DNA of 62,098 nt from Deferribacteres bacterium (GTDB lineage Bacteria > Chrysiogenota > Deferribacteres > Deferribacterales > Geovibrionaceae): contig JAEWZN010000001.1 of assembly GCA_023395255.1 (NCBI GenBank), positions 1 to 62,098 on the forward strand, in the 5' to 3' direction. A program made the translations under genes and the position numbers. The notes beneath the pieces are model-generated. The model saw only the letters and a list, made by a program, of their open reading frames with translations, did not search any database and was not told the DNA's origin. Positions 24,860-33,919 of the stretch are shown one piece after another (positions within the stretch are counted from its first letter, which is position 1; every line of letters begins with the position of its first letter).

Positions 24860-26941
24860 TTAACCTTTGGCTATGACAAACTCCGCCTCAAGCATGTCAT
24901 AGCTTATCCGGTCGGGAGTTACCTCCACATAGTCACCCACGCGGAACATATTTCTTTTCCTTTTGCCTACCAGAGCATTGCCGTCGTCACTCACGGCGTA
25001 GTAGTCCCCCTCCAGCGATGAGGTATGGACATAGCCCTGAATCATCAGCTTATCAAGGAATACGAACATTCCGTTAGCATTGACCCTGCTGATATATGCG
25101 CTGAAAGGCTCATCAAAGTGTTCGTAAAGATACTTAAGGATCTTGAATTTCTGTATGTCCCTTTCCGCCTGAGTCGAGTTCTGCTCCGAACTGCTGCACA
25201 TTGCGGCAAGTGCTTCCAGCCTGCCGCTGTCTATTTCGTAAGGATCATTAAACAGAACAGAAGCCAGCAGCCTGTGCACCAGAAGGTCAGGGTAACGGCG
25301 TATGGGGCTTGTGAAATGGGTGTACGATTCGGATGCAAGGCCGAAGTGCCCTATATTTGCGGTGGAGTAAACAGCCTTTGCCATAGCCCTTACGAGAAGC
25401 CCGCCGAGGACATGGGCATACTTTGAGTCATTTACCTTTTCACATACTTCGCGCACGGCGATCGTGTCTATTGTATCACCGAAGTCAACCGGTATGCCGA
25501 AAGAGGAGCACATGTTCTCGTACTCCTCAAGCTTCTGCCTGTCCGGCTTGTCATGCACACGGTAGATGGATGTCTCTGCATGCTGCTCAAGGTATTCGGA
25601 CACGGCTTCGTTGGCCTCTATCATGAAGTTTTCTATAAGCCTGTGGGCTATGTTTCTCTCAAGGGGGTGAACATCTTTCAGATCCCCGTTCTCATCAAAC
25701 TCAAAAACGGGTTCAGGCAGGTCAAAATCCAGCATCCCTTCACTGCTTCTGCGTTTCATAATCTTTTCCGCAAGCTCGGCGGAGGTGGAGATGAGAAAGT
25801 TAAGATCCTTGCTTCTCGTCTTCTCCCTGCCTTCCAGAACATCAAAAACATATGTGTAGGTCAGCCTCTTATCGCTTTTTATTACGGAGCGGTAAAACTT
25901 CTGCCCTGTCCTTTTGCCGCTGCTGTCAAAATCCATGGCTGCGGTCATGGTGAGCCTCTTAGTATCGGGGCGGAGGCTGCAAAGGTCGTTTGAGAGCTTT
26001 TCAGGCAGCATGGGTATGGCAAATTCGGGAAAATATGTGCTTGTGCCCCTTTTCAGGGCTTCCTTGTCCAGATAGGTGTCAGGGCGCACAAAGTGGCTCA
26101 CGTCAGCAATGTGTACGTAAAGCCTGTAGCCTTTTTCAGTCTTCTCTATGGAGATAGCGTCGTCAAAGTCCCTTGCTGTTTCGCCGTCTATGGTGACTGT
26201 GAAAAGCTCAGTAAAATCGGTGCGCTTGCCTGTATTTTTTTTCAGCTTCTCTGCGCTCTCCTCAACTTCCTGCATAACCCGTTTGGGAAATTCGCGCTCA
26301 AGGTTGTACTTGGCCAGAACAATTTCATTCTCAATGCCTTTGTCGTCTATAGTGCCGAGTTTCCTGACGACTTTCCCTTCCGGGCGGCGTTTTTTATCAG
26401 GGTAAACGGTGAGCTCAACGATGACTATGTCGCCTTCCTCTACCCCTTTGGCGTGGACTTCGGGTATAAAGATGTCGTACAGGAATTTCTTGTCCAGAGG
26501 CATGCAGTAAACGGCATAGCGGGATTTTTCTATGCGCCCCACTACCTTCTGCATGCTGCGGCTGATTATTTTCACAACCCTTGCCTCGGTTTTGCCGCGG
26601 AATTTTTCCAGACTGACGGCAACAATATCTCCGTTAAGGGCGTTCCCGGTTTTCATGGCAGGGACAAAATAATCGCTCCCGCCGCCGGAGAGAGGGGTAA
26701 GGAAGGCGTAGCCTTCGGGGTGAAAGTCTATTTTCCCGGTGATCAGGTTTATTTCCTTTGCGGGGGCATATCTGCCGGATTTCAGTTTGATCAGTTCTCC
26801 TGTACGTGTGAGTTCGTTTATGATTTTTTTCACAATTTTTTTATCGATCCCCATCTGTTTGGCTATAACGCCTGAGGGGAGCGGGCTGTCGTTTTTTTCG
26901 AATATCTTAAGAAGTTCTTTTTTAAAATCAGTCAAATCCAT
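24860..26941 (-). CDS. rnr: Ribonuclease R
   Basis: A 693-residue 3'-5' exoribonuclease. It has an N-terminal winged-helix region (1-65), two cold-shock domains (about 70-225), the RNB catalytic domain with TIDGETARDFDDAIS, whose four Asp-region residues bind the metals (about 250-265), and a C-terminal S1 domain (about 605-690). It degrades structured RNA. Slightly shorter than E. coli RNase R because the basic tail is absent. It starts 14 bases inside the 3' end of the upstream NtrC-type regulator, with AAGGA two bases before the ATG, so the two are coupled. Confidence 0.95.
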   Translation of the reverse strand: MDLTDFKKELLKIFEKNDSPLPSGVIAKQMGIDKKIVKKIINELTRTGELIKLKSGRYAPAKEINLITGKIDFHPEGYAFLTPLSGGGSDYFVPAMKTGNALNGDIVAVSLEKFRGKTEARVVKIISRSMQKVVGRIEKSRYAVYCMPLDKKFLYDIFIPEVHAKGVEEGDIVIVELTVYPDKKRRPEGKVVRKLGTIDDKGIENEIVLAKYNLEREFPKRVMQEVEESAEKLKKNTGKRTDFTELFTVTIDGETARDFDDAISIEKTEKGYRLYVHIADVSHFVRPDTYLDKEALKRGTSTYFPEFAIPMLPEKLSNDLCSLRPDTKRLTMTAAMDFDSSGKRTGQKFYRSVIKSDKRLTYTYVFDVLEGREKTRSKDLNFLISTSAELAEKIMKRRSSEGMLDFDLPEPVFEFDENGDLKDVHPLERNIAHRLIENFMIEANEAVSEYLEQHAETSIYRVHDKPDRQKLEEYENMCSSFGIPVDFGDTIDTIAVREVCEKVNDSKYAHVLGGLLVRAMAKAVYSTANIGHFGLASESYTHFTSPIRRYPDLLVHRLLASVLFNDPYEIDSGRLEALAAMCSSSEQNSTQAERDIQKFKILKYLYEHFDEPFSAYISRVNANGMFVFLDKLMIQGYVHTSSLEGDYYAVSDDGNALVGKRKRNMFRVGDYVEVTPDRISYDMLEAEFVIAKG

Positions 26942-28319
26942 GTTCCTTAGCTTTTTTGCGCAATGTGTTTCTGTTTATCCCCAGCAGCTTGGCCGAAACA
27001 GACTTATTGCCGTCCGTTCTTTCCAGAACTGCGCGCATAAGGGGATATTCCACAATTTTCATGTACTCCTCAAAGGCATTGTAACTCTCTGAGAGGGTTT
27101 CCGACTCCACAATGCTGGAGGCCAGCTTGTAGAGCTCATCCGAAAGGCAGGATGCATCCTTCTCCTGCGCTGTGCTGAAAATTTTCTGAGGCAGACCCTG
27201 CCTCGTCACTTCATCGGTGTCGGTGTTCACAATGGCGTACTGGATAATGTTTTCCAGTTCCCTGATATTGCCCGGCCAGCGGTACTTGGCCATTGCGCCC
27301 AGAGCCTCGCCGCTTATTTTAAGCACCCTGTTCTTTATTGTTTTGTATTTTCTCAGGAAATGGTTGGCGAGATAGGGAATATCCTCCTTCCTCTCCCTGA
27401 GCGGCGGCAGTTCGATCGAAACAACATTCAGCCTGTAGAAAAGGTCTTCACGGAACTTACCGTTTTCAACAAGCCCTTCAAGATTTTTGTTTGAGGCGGC
27501 TATTATCCTTGTATCAAGCTTGACGGTACGGCTTGAACCCACAGGGTTTATCTCTTTTTCCTGAATTACGCGCAGCAGTTTGGACTGAAGCGAAAAATCC
27601 ATCTCAGAAATTTCATCAAGGAAGATTGTTCCGCCGTTTGCTTCCTCAAACTTCCCTTTCTTGTCGGTGACAGCGCCGGTGAAGGAACCTTTGGAGTGGC
27701 CGAACAGTTCGCTCTCCATGAGGTCAGAGGGGATAGCCGCCATATTGATCGGCACAAAGGGCTTGTCGCTCCGGTTGCTCATTTCATGTATCATATGGGC
27801 GATAACTTCCTTGCCTGTGCCGGATTCGCCGCAGATAAGCACGTTTATGTTTGCGCCGGAGATTTTTCCTATGAGCTTGTAAATCTCAAGCATTTTGCGG
27901 TTTTTTGTTTCGAAATCGTAGCCTGCGCTCTCTGTCTCCTCTGTCTCGCCGTGATCACCAGCCAGATTGAGTATTTTTGCCCGCAGTTCCGCAAGGTCAA
28001 AAGGCTTGGGAAAGAAATCAGTAGCGCCTGATTTTATGCTTTCTATAACGTTGGAGCCCGTGTCCTGAGCAGTCATTATTATGAAATGCACATGGCTGTA
28101 AATCTTCGACCACTCCCTGACAAGGGCTGTGCCGTTGCTGTCGCCGAGGAAAAGATCCACAAAACAAATGCTGATTTCCCCGGAGGAAAGCATCATCTCC
28201 CCATCTCTGGGGTTGTCTGTGGTGGTTACGCTGATTTTATCGTCTTCAAGCCCTTCCTTGAAGAGCCATAAAATATTTTCTTCGTCATCGATTACCAAAA
28301 CTCTGATTCTGTCCTTCAT
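26928..28319 (-). CDS. Sigma-54-dependent response regulator, NtrC family
   Basis: The 463-residue protein has a receiver (D55 in CFVDLFLGD, preceded by IDDEEN), an AAA+ sigma-54 activation domain with Walker A GESGTGKE, the loop GSFTGA (Ser for the usual Ala of GAFTGA), Walker B GTIFLDEISEMD, and a Fis-type helix-turn-helix at the C-terminus (SAKLLGINRNTLRKK). It should activate a sigma-54 promoter when phosphorylated. The one sigma-54-like promoter noticed here is ahead of fliK, but nothing directly links the two. No cognate kinase adjoins it. Confidence 0.93.
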   Translation of the reverse strand: MKDRIRVLVIDDEENILWLFKEGLEDDKISVTTTDNPRDGEMMLSSGEISICFVDLFLGDSNGTALVREWSKIYSHVHFIIMTAQDTGSNVIESIKSGATDFFPKPFDLAELRAKILNLAGDHGETEETESAGYDFETKNRKMLEIYKLIGKISGANINVLICGESGTGKEVIAHMIHEMSNRSDKPFVPINMAAIPSDLMESELFGHSKGSFTGAVTDKKGKFEEANGGTIFLDEISEMDFSLQSKLLRVIQEKEINPVGSSRTVKLDTRIIAASNKNLEGLVENGKFREDLFYRLNVVSIELPPLRERKEDIPYLANHFLRKYKTIKNRVLKISGEALGAMAKYRWPGNIRELENIIQYAIVNTDTDEVTRQGLPQKIFSTAQEKDASCLSDELYKLASSIVESETLSESYNAFEEYMKIVEYPLMRAVLERTDGNKSVSAKLLGINRNTLRKKAKEHGFD

Positions 28320-28626
28320 CCCTGTTTCCTGAAAAGAGGCATTGCCCTAAACTTAAACATCTGCCTAATTATTATACACCCTTTTAATCTACCCAATTAA
28401 CTCCACTTGCGCCAGCATTTACTGTACAAAGCCGCTATTTATTTGCTTCCCGCAGAAAAATACATAAAACACCCCTTAAACAGAGTGAATTTTTTATGAT
28501 GAGCAAAATACAGATAAATAACCATGTGAATGTCAATTATTCCTTTTATTAATAATCACATACTTTATATTGTATTCTCCTTTAAAAAACGTTATTATTC
28601 AGTAAACAACTTCCGGAAAACACACA
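28320..28626. other. Gene-free divergent region
   Basis: These 307 AT-rich bases separate the divergent NtrC-type and HD-GYP genes. The only structure noticed is an imperfect inverted repeat, TGTGA near 28526 with TCACA near 28556, enclosing complementary AATTATT/AATAAT stretches. No convincing promoter boxes or reading frame are seen. Confidence 0.5.
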
Positions 28627-29886
28627 ATGAAAATTGAACGTAAGCTGCATATCTCAGAACTCAGAATAGGGATGACTGTGACCCGCACCGAGAAGGACGG
28701 GCTGCATTTCCCCTTCTTTGATAAAGAGCTTACGGACACACGCCCTATAAATGTTCTCAAAAACTCCGGTATCTCATACATTTACATCCTAGATGAAAAG
28801 GAAATGGAAGAAGACAAAGAGGGAGAACTCTCCGGCAGACTCACCGAAATGATGGGCAGCAACTTTGAAACTTCCGATTTTTTCCTCATAGATTCATCAC
28901 CCGCAATAAGCGACATTATCCAGGCGCGCGCAATATTCGACAATATGCGCAATAAGACACGGGAACTTCTCGGCACTGTGAAAAGCGGCGGCAAAGTCAA
29001 CTCCCGCTCAGCAGGTGAGATCACAGGCGAGCTGGTGGAAGTAAGCACATATAAGCCCGGCATATTCACAGCCATGACACATCTTAAAAATCAGGATGAC
29101 TACAGCTACAGCCACTCACTCAACGTTGCGGTGATCTCACTTGCCCTCGGCAAGCGTCTGGGCAAATCAGCGGAAGAGCTTAAAACTATATGCCTCTGCG
29201 GGCTGCTCCATGACGTGGGCATGACCCGCATCAGTGACAGCATCATAAAAAAGCCCGGCAAACTCACTGATGACGAATACGCTGAGATAAAGAGACACCC
29301 GGAGTACGGCTACAAAATTATCACCTCAAGCGAAGGTCTGCCCGCTGAAACTGCCGCAGCGGCACTCCAGCACCACGAAAAATCAGACGGAAGCGGCTAC
29401 CCTCTGGGGCTGCAGGAAAGGCAAATAAGCAACATCACCAAAATTATCTCCATAGCGGATGTTTATGATGCCATCACCAGTCAAAAGGCCTACAACAACG
29501 AAAGAACGCCGTCTGAGGCGCTTAAGATACTTTTCAGTTGGTCGGGCAAACATTTCAATGAGACACTGGTGAAGTTTTTCATCAATACCATAGGCATTTA
29601 CCCGGTGGGAACCCTTGTTATGCTTGATTCCGGTGAGCTTGGAATAATCCTTGAGCCTAACAAGAAGGATCTGACACGCCCGAAGGTGCTTGTGGTAACT
29701 AATGAGAATAGAGAAAAACTCGATAAATCACATATATTTGACTTGGCACGTTATGATCTCAGGACAATGAAGCCCCTTAAAACCATAGTATCATCCCTGA
29801 ATCCGAAGCAACATGGAATCAACAGTGAAGAGGAGCTTGACAGGTTTGCCAAACGCTTCCGCAATGCTGTCAGGGAAGCCCGGTAA
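28627..29886 (+). CDS. HD-GYP domain protein, probable c-di-GMP phosphodiesterase
   Basis: The 419-residue cytoplasmic protein has an N-terminal DUF3391-like region (1-110) and an HD-GYP domain (about 145-330). The metal-binding residues are present: H163 (YSHSLNVAV), H195-D196 (LLHDVGMTRI), H223 (KRHPEYGY), and HHEKSDGSGYP at 249-259, with the GYP signature intact. The last 80 residues resemble the HD-GYP accessory tail (GELGIILEPNKKDLTRP). It is predicted to hydrolyse c-di-GMP, which in a flagellated, piliated cell would influence the motile state. It stands alone. Confidence 0.92.
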   Translation: MKIERKLHISELRIGMTVTRTEKDGLHFPFFDKELTDTRPINVLKNSGISYIYILDEKEMEEDKEGELSGRLTEMMGSNFETSDFFLIDSSPAISDIIQARAIFDNMRNKTRELLGTVKSGGKVNSRSAGEITGELVEVSTYKPGIFTAMTHLKNQDDYSYSHSLNVAVISLALGKRLGKSAEELKTICLCGLLHDVGMTRISDSIIKKPGKLTDDEYAEIKRHPEYGYKIITSSEGLPAETAAAALQHHEKSDGSGYPLGLQERQISNITKIISIADVYDAITSQKAYNNERTPSEALKILFSWSGKHFNETLVKFFINTIGIYPVGTLVMLDSGELGIILEPNKKDLTRPKVLVVTNENREKLDKSHIFDLARYDLRTMKPLKTIVSSLNPKQHGINSEEELDRFAKRFRNAVREAR

Positions 29887-29894
29887 ACTAGCCC

Positions 29895-30194
29895 TCAGGC
29901 TGTTTTTTCCTCGTAGTCCTCAATATTAACACAAATGTAGCAAACCTTACCTGTATCCGGGCATTTGCCGGCCTTGTAAACTTCGCTAGCATTAAACTCG
30001 TTGTCCATTGCCTCGTCAACGGCATCTGAAACAGCCTTTACAAAGACTTCGGGAGAATCCACAAATGAAAGATCTGCAAATTTCAGTTTTTCTTCAAATT
30101 CATCCTTTCCGCAGGAACGGATAAACTCTTTTGAATAATCAAAACTGAAAACTCCCGGAGCCGTTTTTTCACCCAAAAACAGCTTGATATACAT
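29895..30194 (-). CDS. Hypothetical protein with C-terminal cysteines
   Basis: A 99-residue acidic cytoplasmic protein. The start chosen is ATG 30194, with GGAG eight bases upstream; a TTG immediately before it is also possible. The C-terminal part carries three cysteines in KCPDTGKVCYICVN, a spacing that could hold a metal. Residues 60-80 form a likely amphipathic helix. No family recognised. It is convergent with the HD-GYP gene, eight bases apart. Confidence 0.65.
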   Translation of the reverse strand: MYIKLFLGEKTAPGVFSFDYSKEFIRSCGKDEFEEKLKFADLSFVDSPEVFVKAVSDAVDEAMDNEFNASEVYKAGKCPDTGKVCYICVNIEDYEEKTA

Positions 30195-30520
30195 CAAGTC
30201 AACTCCGTAATAAAATTAGCGCCTGTATATAAACTGAATAAACCAGCAAAATATCAACAGTTTAATAAAGCGGCTCTCCGCTGAGTATTACTTATTATAT
30301 CATAAGACAAGCGAAGGTAAAAATAAATCAGAAAAAAATACTTCTTTTCGTGTAATTACTGTACTTAAGTAATTTTACCCTGTCTGATTAGAAAGATAAA
30401 TAAAATAAATTTATTTTTTGTTTTAAATCCTACAGGTTTACTTCTCCGCCTTTTCTGAAATAGTTATAAACAGCTTAAAGCCCCTATTGCCGAACTTGGC
30501 ACTTTGGAGTATAAATCCGA
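30195..30520. other. AT-rich gene-free region before murI
   Basis: This stretch of 326 bases has no frame of interest. It contains an inverted repeat AATTACT-gtactta-AGTAATT (30354-30374) that could be an operator, and long A/T tracts. The TGGCAC at 30497-30502 lacks a -12 partner and is not taken as a sigma-54 promoter. Confidence 0.5.
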
Positions 30521-31291
30521 ATGGCTATAGGCGTTTTTGACTCAGGAATCGGCGGACTCACAGTTTTTAAATCAATCGCGGAGCATTTTCCCGCGCTGGA
30601 CATCTATTACCTCGGCGACACAGCCAGAGTCCCCTACGGCGGCAAGTCCCGCGAAACCATCATCAGCTACAGTCTGGAATGCGCTGAATACCTCGTAACA
30701 AAATGCGGGGCCGAAGCCATAGTAATAGCCTGCAACACTGCGTCTTCCTATGCTGTTGATATAATCGCGGAAAAGTTTCATGTCCCGGTTACGGGCGTTG
30801 TTCTCCCCGGAGCCGAACAGGCGCTGCGTGTTTCAAAAAAAGGAAAAATAGGCGTGATAGGAACCAGAGCCACCATCCGCAGCGGGTCTTACCGCGCCGC
30901 GCTGGAAACCATGTCCGAAATCGAGCTTGATATATACGAAAACGCCTGCCCCCTGTTTGTGCCCATAGTGGAGGAGATGCTGACTGAAAGCCCCATGGCG
31001 GAGCTTGCTGTTAAGATGTATCTGGATGAACTCAGCAGAAAAGGGATAGATACCCTTGTCCTTGGGTGTACCCACTACCCGCTGCTGAAAAATGCAATAA
31101 CGAAAATCTACCCGCAGTTTAATATTGTGGATTCATCCGAGGTAATAATAGAGCACCTGATAAGAAGCGGTCTGAACACAAAAGGCAGCGGAATAAGAAA
31201 GCTTTTCTTCACTGATGAATCCCCTGCGCTGGACACACTGAGAAACGAACTGGCATCCGGTGCACCCGCCGAGATAATCAGCCTTACCTGA
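30521..31291 (+). CDS. murI: Glutamate racemase
   Basis: A 256-residue cytoplasmic enzyme that interconverts L- and D-glutamate for peptidoglycan. It opens IGVFDSGIGGLTV, and both catalytic cysteines are present in the conserved contexts IACNTAS (about residue 72) and LGCTHYP (about residue 183), with YLGDTARVPYG near residue 30. Length is typical. It converges on fliQ with one base between the stop codons and no terminator visible between them. Confidence 0.95.
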   Translation: MAIGVFDSGIGGLTVFKSIAEHFPALDIYYLGDTARVPYGGKSRETIISYSLECAEYLVTKCGAEAIVIACNTASSYAVDIIAEKFHVPVTGVVLPGAEQALRVSKKGKIGVIGTRATIRSGSYRAALETMSEIELDIYENACPLFVPIVEEMLTESPMAELAVKMYLDELSRKGIDTLVLGCTHYPLLKNAITKIYPQFNIVDSSEVIIEHLIRSGLNTKGSGIRKLFFTDESPALDTLRNELASGAPAEIISLT

Positions 31292-31292
31292 G

Positions 31293-31565
31293 TTACTTCC
31301 CTATATACATATGCAGGTTGCCGAAGATAGCAGCACTGTATGACACCATTTTCTGCAGCATCCACGGAGCAAAAACTATTACAGCCACAACAACAGCGAC
31401 AATTTTGGGAATGAAGGAAAGTGTCATCTCCTGAATCTGCGTGACTGACTGGAAAATACTCACCACCAGACCCACAGTGAGGCCGAAAATCAACATGGGC
31501 GAGGCAATAAGCAGCGCCATTTTGAGAGCATCTGAAAGAAGGGCAATAACCGTATCGGAAGTCAT
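31293..31565 (-). CDS. fliQ: Flagellar export protein FliQ
   Basis: The 90-residue protein has two membrane segments, normal for FliQ, and the family pattern VIALLSDALKMALLIASPML and SIFQSVTQIQE. It is part of the FliPQR export gate at the base of the flagellar type III system. It is the last gene of motA-motB-fliL-fliN-fliO-fliP-fliQ, preceded by AGGTG. FliR and FlhB are not in the window. Confidence 0.95.
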   Translation of the reverse strand: MTSDTVIALLSDALKMALLIASPMLIFGLTVGLVVSIFQSVTQIQEMTLSFIPKIVAVVVAVIVFAPWMLQKMVSYSAAIFGNLHMYIGK

Positions 31566-31591
31566 TTTTTCACCTGCTCAGGAGTCTAGCA

Positions 31592-32308
31592 CTACATGAA
31601 GCTTTTCACAAGAGACGAGACTATAAGCCCCCAGCCGTCAACAAGGACAAACAGAAGTATCTTGAACGGAACAGAGATCATAACAGGGGGTAACATCATC
31701 ATACCCATGGAAAGAAGTACGCTGGCCACAACAAAATCTATAATCAGAAACGGCAGAAAAAGCAGAAACCCCATCTGAAAAGCGGTTTGAAGCTCACTGA
31801 CCACAAATGAGGAAAGAAGAACAAAATCCGGTATATCATCAACAGTCTTAGGCTTTTCCCCGCCCGAAATATCTATGAACATGCGCATGTCTTTCTTGCG
31901 CGTGTTCTTGATCATGAACTCGCGGAAAGGCTTCTTCACCTCGGAGAGCATCTCAGTAAACCCCATCTGTTCAGCAAAATAAGGCTGAAGACCCTTTTCA
32001 TAGGCCTGATTAAACACAGGGGTCATGATGAAAAAGGTCAGGAAAAGCGCAAGCCCGACCAGAACCTGATTAGGCGGCATCTGCTGCGTGCCCATCGCTG
32101 TTCTGAGGAATGAGAAGACTATGAGTATCCTCGTAAAAGAGGTCATAAGGATCAGTATGGAGGGCGCAAGGGTAACTATGGTTATAAAAAAGATGATCTG
32201 CAGGGTAACAGCCACATCATCAGGGTTCTGCGCAGCCTCAAGCCCGAAGCGGAAGGCAGGGAAAGGCACGGGATCAGCCGCTATTGCGCCCAGCGGAACC
32301 AGAAGCAT
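31592..32308 (-). CDS. fliP: Flagellar export protein FliP
   Basis: FliP, the core export-gate protein, with four membrane segments and the signatures PSILILMTSFTRI and TQQMPPNQVLVGLALFLTFF. The reported ATG at 32308 has no ribosome site and gives a leader with no positive charge. In the same frame, eleven codons earlier, residues NKKTLIFTLL follow an ATC codon at 32341 that sits eight bases after GGGAG. FliP normally has a cleaved signal peptide, and this extension would supply it. The true start is therefore probably the non-AUG codon ATC (249 residues). Confidence 0.93.
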   Translation of the reverse strand: MLLVPLGAIAADPVPFPAFRFGLEAAQNPDDVAVTLQIIFFITIVTLAPSILILMTSFTRILIVFSFLRTAMGTQQMPPNQVLVGLALFLTFFIMTPVFNQAYEKGLQPYFAEQMGFTEMLSEVKKPFREFMIKNTRKKDMRMFIDISGGEKPKTVDDIPDFVLLSSFVVSELQTAFQMGFLLFLPFLIIDFVVASVLLSMGMMMLPPVMISVPFKILLFVLVDGWGLIVSSLVKSFM

Positions 32309-32322
32309 TAAAAGGGTGAAAA

Positions 32323-33111
32323 TCAGCGTTTTTTTATTGATTTCAGTTTCTCCCTGATTATGTTCCTTGATGCATCAAGATCAGTTCTCACATCCGATCC
32401 TTTCGAGAAAAAGTTCAGGTACGAGCCGAACTCTCCTTTTCTCGCGAATCCGGATTTGATCCTGTTGACCTCCGCCTCGTCAGTTACTTTTTCAATGAGG
32501 TTTACAGACATGTCGGTAACGCCGAATATATAGACCGATTCTCCCAGTTCGTAGAAAAACAGGCTTTTGCGTATCTCCAGATCCACCTTGCCGAGAAGCC
32601 GTCCGGAGCCGGGAAGCTCGGAAAGCACCCTTCTGGAAAGCATTCTGCGTGTGAGCCAGTAAATTATAAGGATAATCACCACAACAAAGGCAAGCCCCGT
32701 AACCATGCGTACATAAGCACCTGTTCCCGTGGCTGAGGGTGCGGGCGGGGCGGGAGCAAACGAGAAAGAGACCTTAAACCCCTTTTCACCTGTTTCCAGA
32801 ATAGGTTCCTCAACTGCCGCCGCGGTGAAATCAACTATAAGCTTTTTCCTGTCCCCCTCTGCGTGGATATACGCCTGAGATACGGGGGAATCCCAGAAAT
32901 CCTCGGAATAAGCAGCATCCTCAGCGGTCTGGAAGCTGATTACATATGATTTATCAAGCTTTATGACATTTACGTCGGAATAGCCCTTTTGAAACTGAAC
33001 ACTTATTGAAAGGGAGCTGTCGGTGAGCTCCGATTTGACTTCCGCCGCAAAAGCGGAAAAAGAGCAGAAAAATATAAGTAAAGCGGCTGTCAGAAGCCGG
33101 ATTTCAGCCAT
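32323..33111 (-). CDS. fliO: Flagellar protein FliO, long form
   Basis: A 262-residue protein. I chose ATG 33111 because it opens a clear signal peptide (MAEIRLLTAALLIFF to AFAAE) and overlaps the fliN stop by eight bases. A longer frame from 33186 would lie wholly inside fliN. An N-terminal periplasmic domain of about 110 residues precedes the single TM segment (about 132-152, VVVIILIIYWL) and the cytoplasmic FliO domain with LGKVDLEIRKSLFFYELGE. FliO helps assemble the FliP ring. The large periplasmic part is longer than in enterobacterial FliO. Confidence 0.82.
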   Translation of the reverse strand: MAEIRLLTAALLIFFCSFSAFAAEVKSELTDSSLSISVQFQKGYSDVNVIKLDKSYVISFQTAEDAAYSEDFWDSPVSQAYIHAEGDRKKLIVDFTAAAVEEPILETGEKGFKVSFSFAPAPPAPSATGTGAYVRMVTGLAFVVVIILIIYWLTRRMLSRRVLSELPGSGRLLGKVDLEIRKSLFFYELGESVYIFGVTDMSVNLIEKVTDEAEVNRIKSGFARKGEFGSYLNFFSKGSDVRTDLDASRNIIREKLKSIKKR

Positions 33112-33385
33112 AGATTCCGTCTTTATACATTTCGGTGAGTTTTTCTTTATCCAGTATTTCAGTGATACGTATGGCGAATCTGTCATCCAGAACCATTACC
33201 TCACCGAGAGCCAGCGGCTTGTTGTTAACGAGAAAATCCACAGGCTCACCGGAGGTTTTGTTAAACTTAAGGATTGTTCCCTTCTCCCAGTTCAGCATCT
33301 CACGTATGGAAACTTTTTTACGCCCCAGTTCCACCCTGATGTCAAAAAGGACTTCGCCGAACTGGTTTCTCGCATGCTCTATCAT
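33104..33385 (-). CDS. fliN: Flagellar motor switch protein FliN
   Basis: A 93-residue SpoA-domain (surface presentation of antigens) protein: LFDIRVELGRKKVSIREMLNWEKGTILKF then DFLVNNKPLALGEVMVLDDRFAIRI. These are split here only for description; they form the standard C-ring fold. It is a short FliN without the N-terminal extension. AGAGG lies five bases before the ATG. FliM and FliG are not encoded in the window. Confidence 0.95.
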   Translation of the reverse strand: MIEHARNQFGEVLFDIRVELGRKKVSIREMLNWEKGTILKFNKTSGEPVDFLVNNKPLALGEVMVLDDRFAIRITEILDKEKLTEMYKDGIYG

Positions 33386-33394
33386 TAAAACCTC

Positions 33395-33919
33395 TTACTG
33401 GATAACAAATTCGGTTACGTAAACGTTCGCGATCTGGCCTGCTGCCAGCAGGGAGTTGATCCTGCGCATAATCTGCTGCTTCATTATCATTTTCCCCTGC
33501 GCGGAGTTTATCTCCTCGTAGCGTTTGGAAGAAAGTATGGTAATTATGGCATCCCTTATCTGGGGAACTCGCTTGTCTATTTCTTCCTTAAGCCCTTTTA
33601 CGGCAGTAAGTTCAAGCTGGAGAGTAACACGGAGATACCTGCTTCCGCCCGGATCAGCAAGATTCACCACAAACGATTCCATAGGGTAAAGCTCGCCTAT
33701 CTGCGTTATTTTCTCCCCTTGCGGAGCCTCACTCTGTGCGGCAGATGCAGCAGGCTGAGCCGCTGTCTGACCCGGTTTCGGCTTGAGGAACAGGAAATAG
33801 GCCGCACCGCCTCCGCCGCCCAGCAGTACAAGCAGAAGGAGAATAATAATGATCAGTTTCAGCTTAGACTTCTTCTTCCCGCCCTGCTCGGACTGGGTGT
33901 CCTTCTCTTCTGCCGCCAT
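33395..33919 (-). CDS. fliL: Flagellar basal body protein FliL
   Basis: The 174-residue protein has a charged, Lys-rich N-terminus, one TM segment (about 21-46, with a Gly-rich end), a proline/alanine linker and a periplasmic FliL domain (LYPMESFVVNLAD, then GGSRYLRVTLQLEL). FliL surrounds the stators and supports motor torque. The start has GGAGG seven bases upstream and overlaps the motB stop (TAATG). Confidence 0.93.
   Translation of the reverse strand: MAAEEKDTQSEQGGKKKSKLKLIIIILLLLVLLGGGGGAAYFLFLKPKPGQTAAQPAASAAQSEAPQGEKITQIGELYPMESFVVNLADPGGSRYLRVTLQLELTAVKGLKEEIDKRVPQIRDAIITILSSKRYEEINSAQGKMIMKQQIMRRINSLLAAGQIANVYVTEFVIQ

Noticed and set aside
30497..30514. Sigma-54 promoter before murI (TGGCAC at 30497)
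   Set aside because: The -12 element is missing: after five bases the sequence reads AGTAT, not TTGCW.
33112..33186. Upstream extension of fliO to 33186
   Set aside because: It lies within fliN, lacks a ribosome site and would bury the clear signal peptide starting at 33111.
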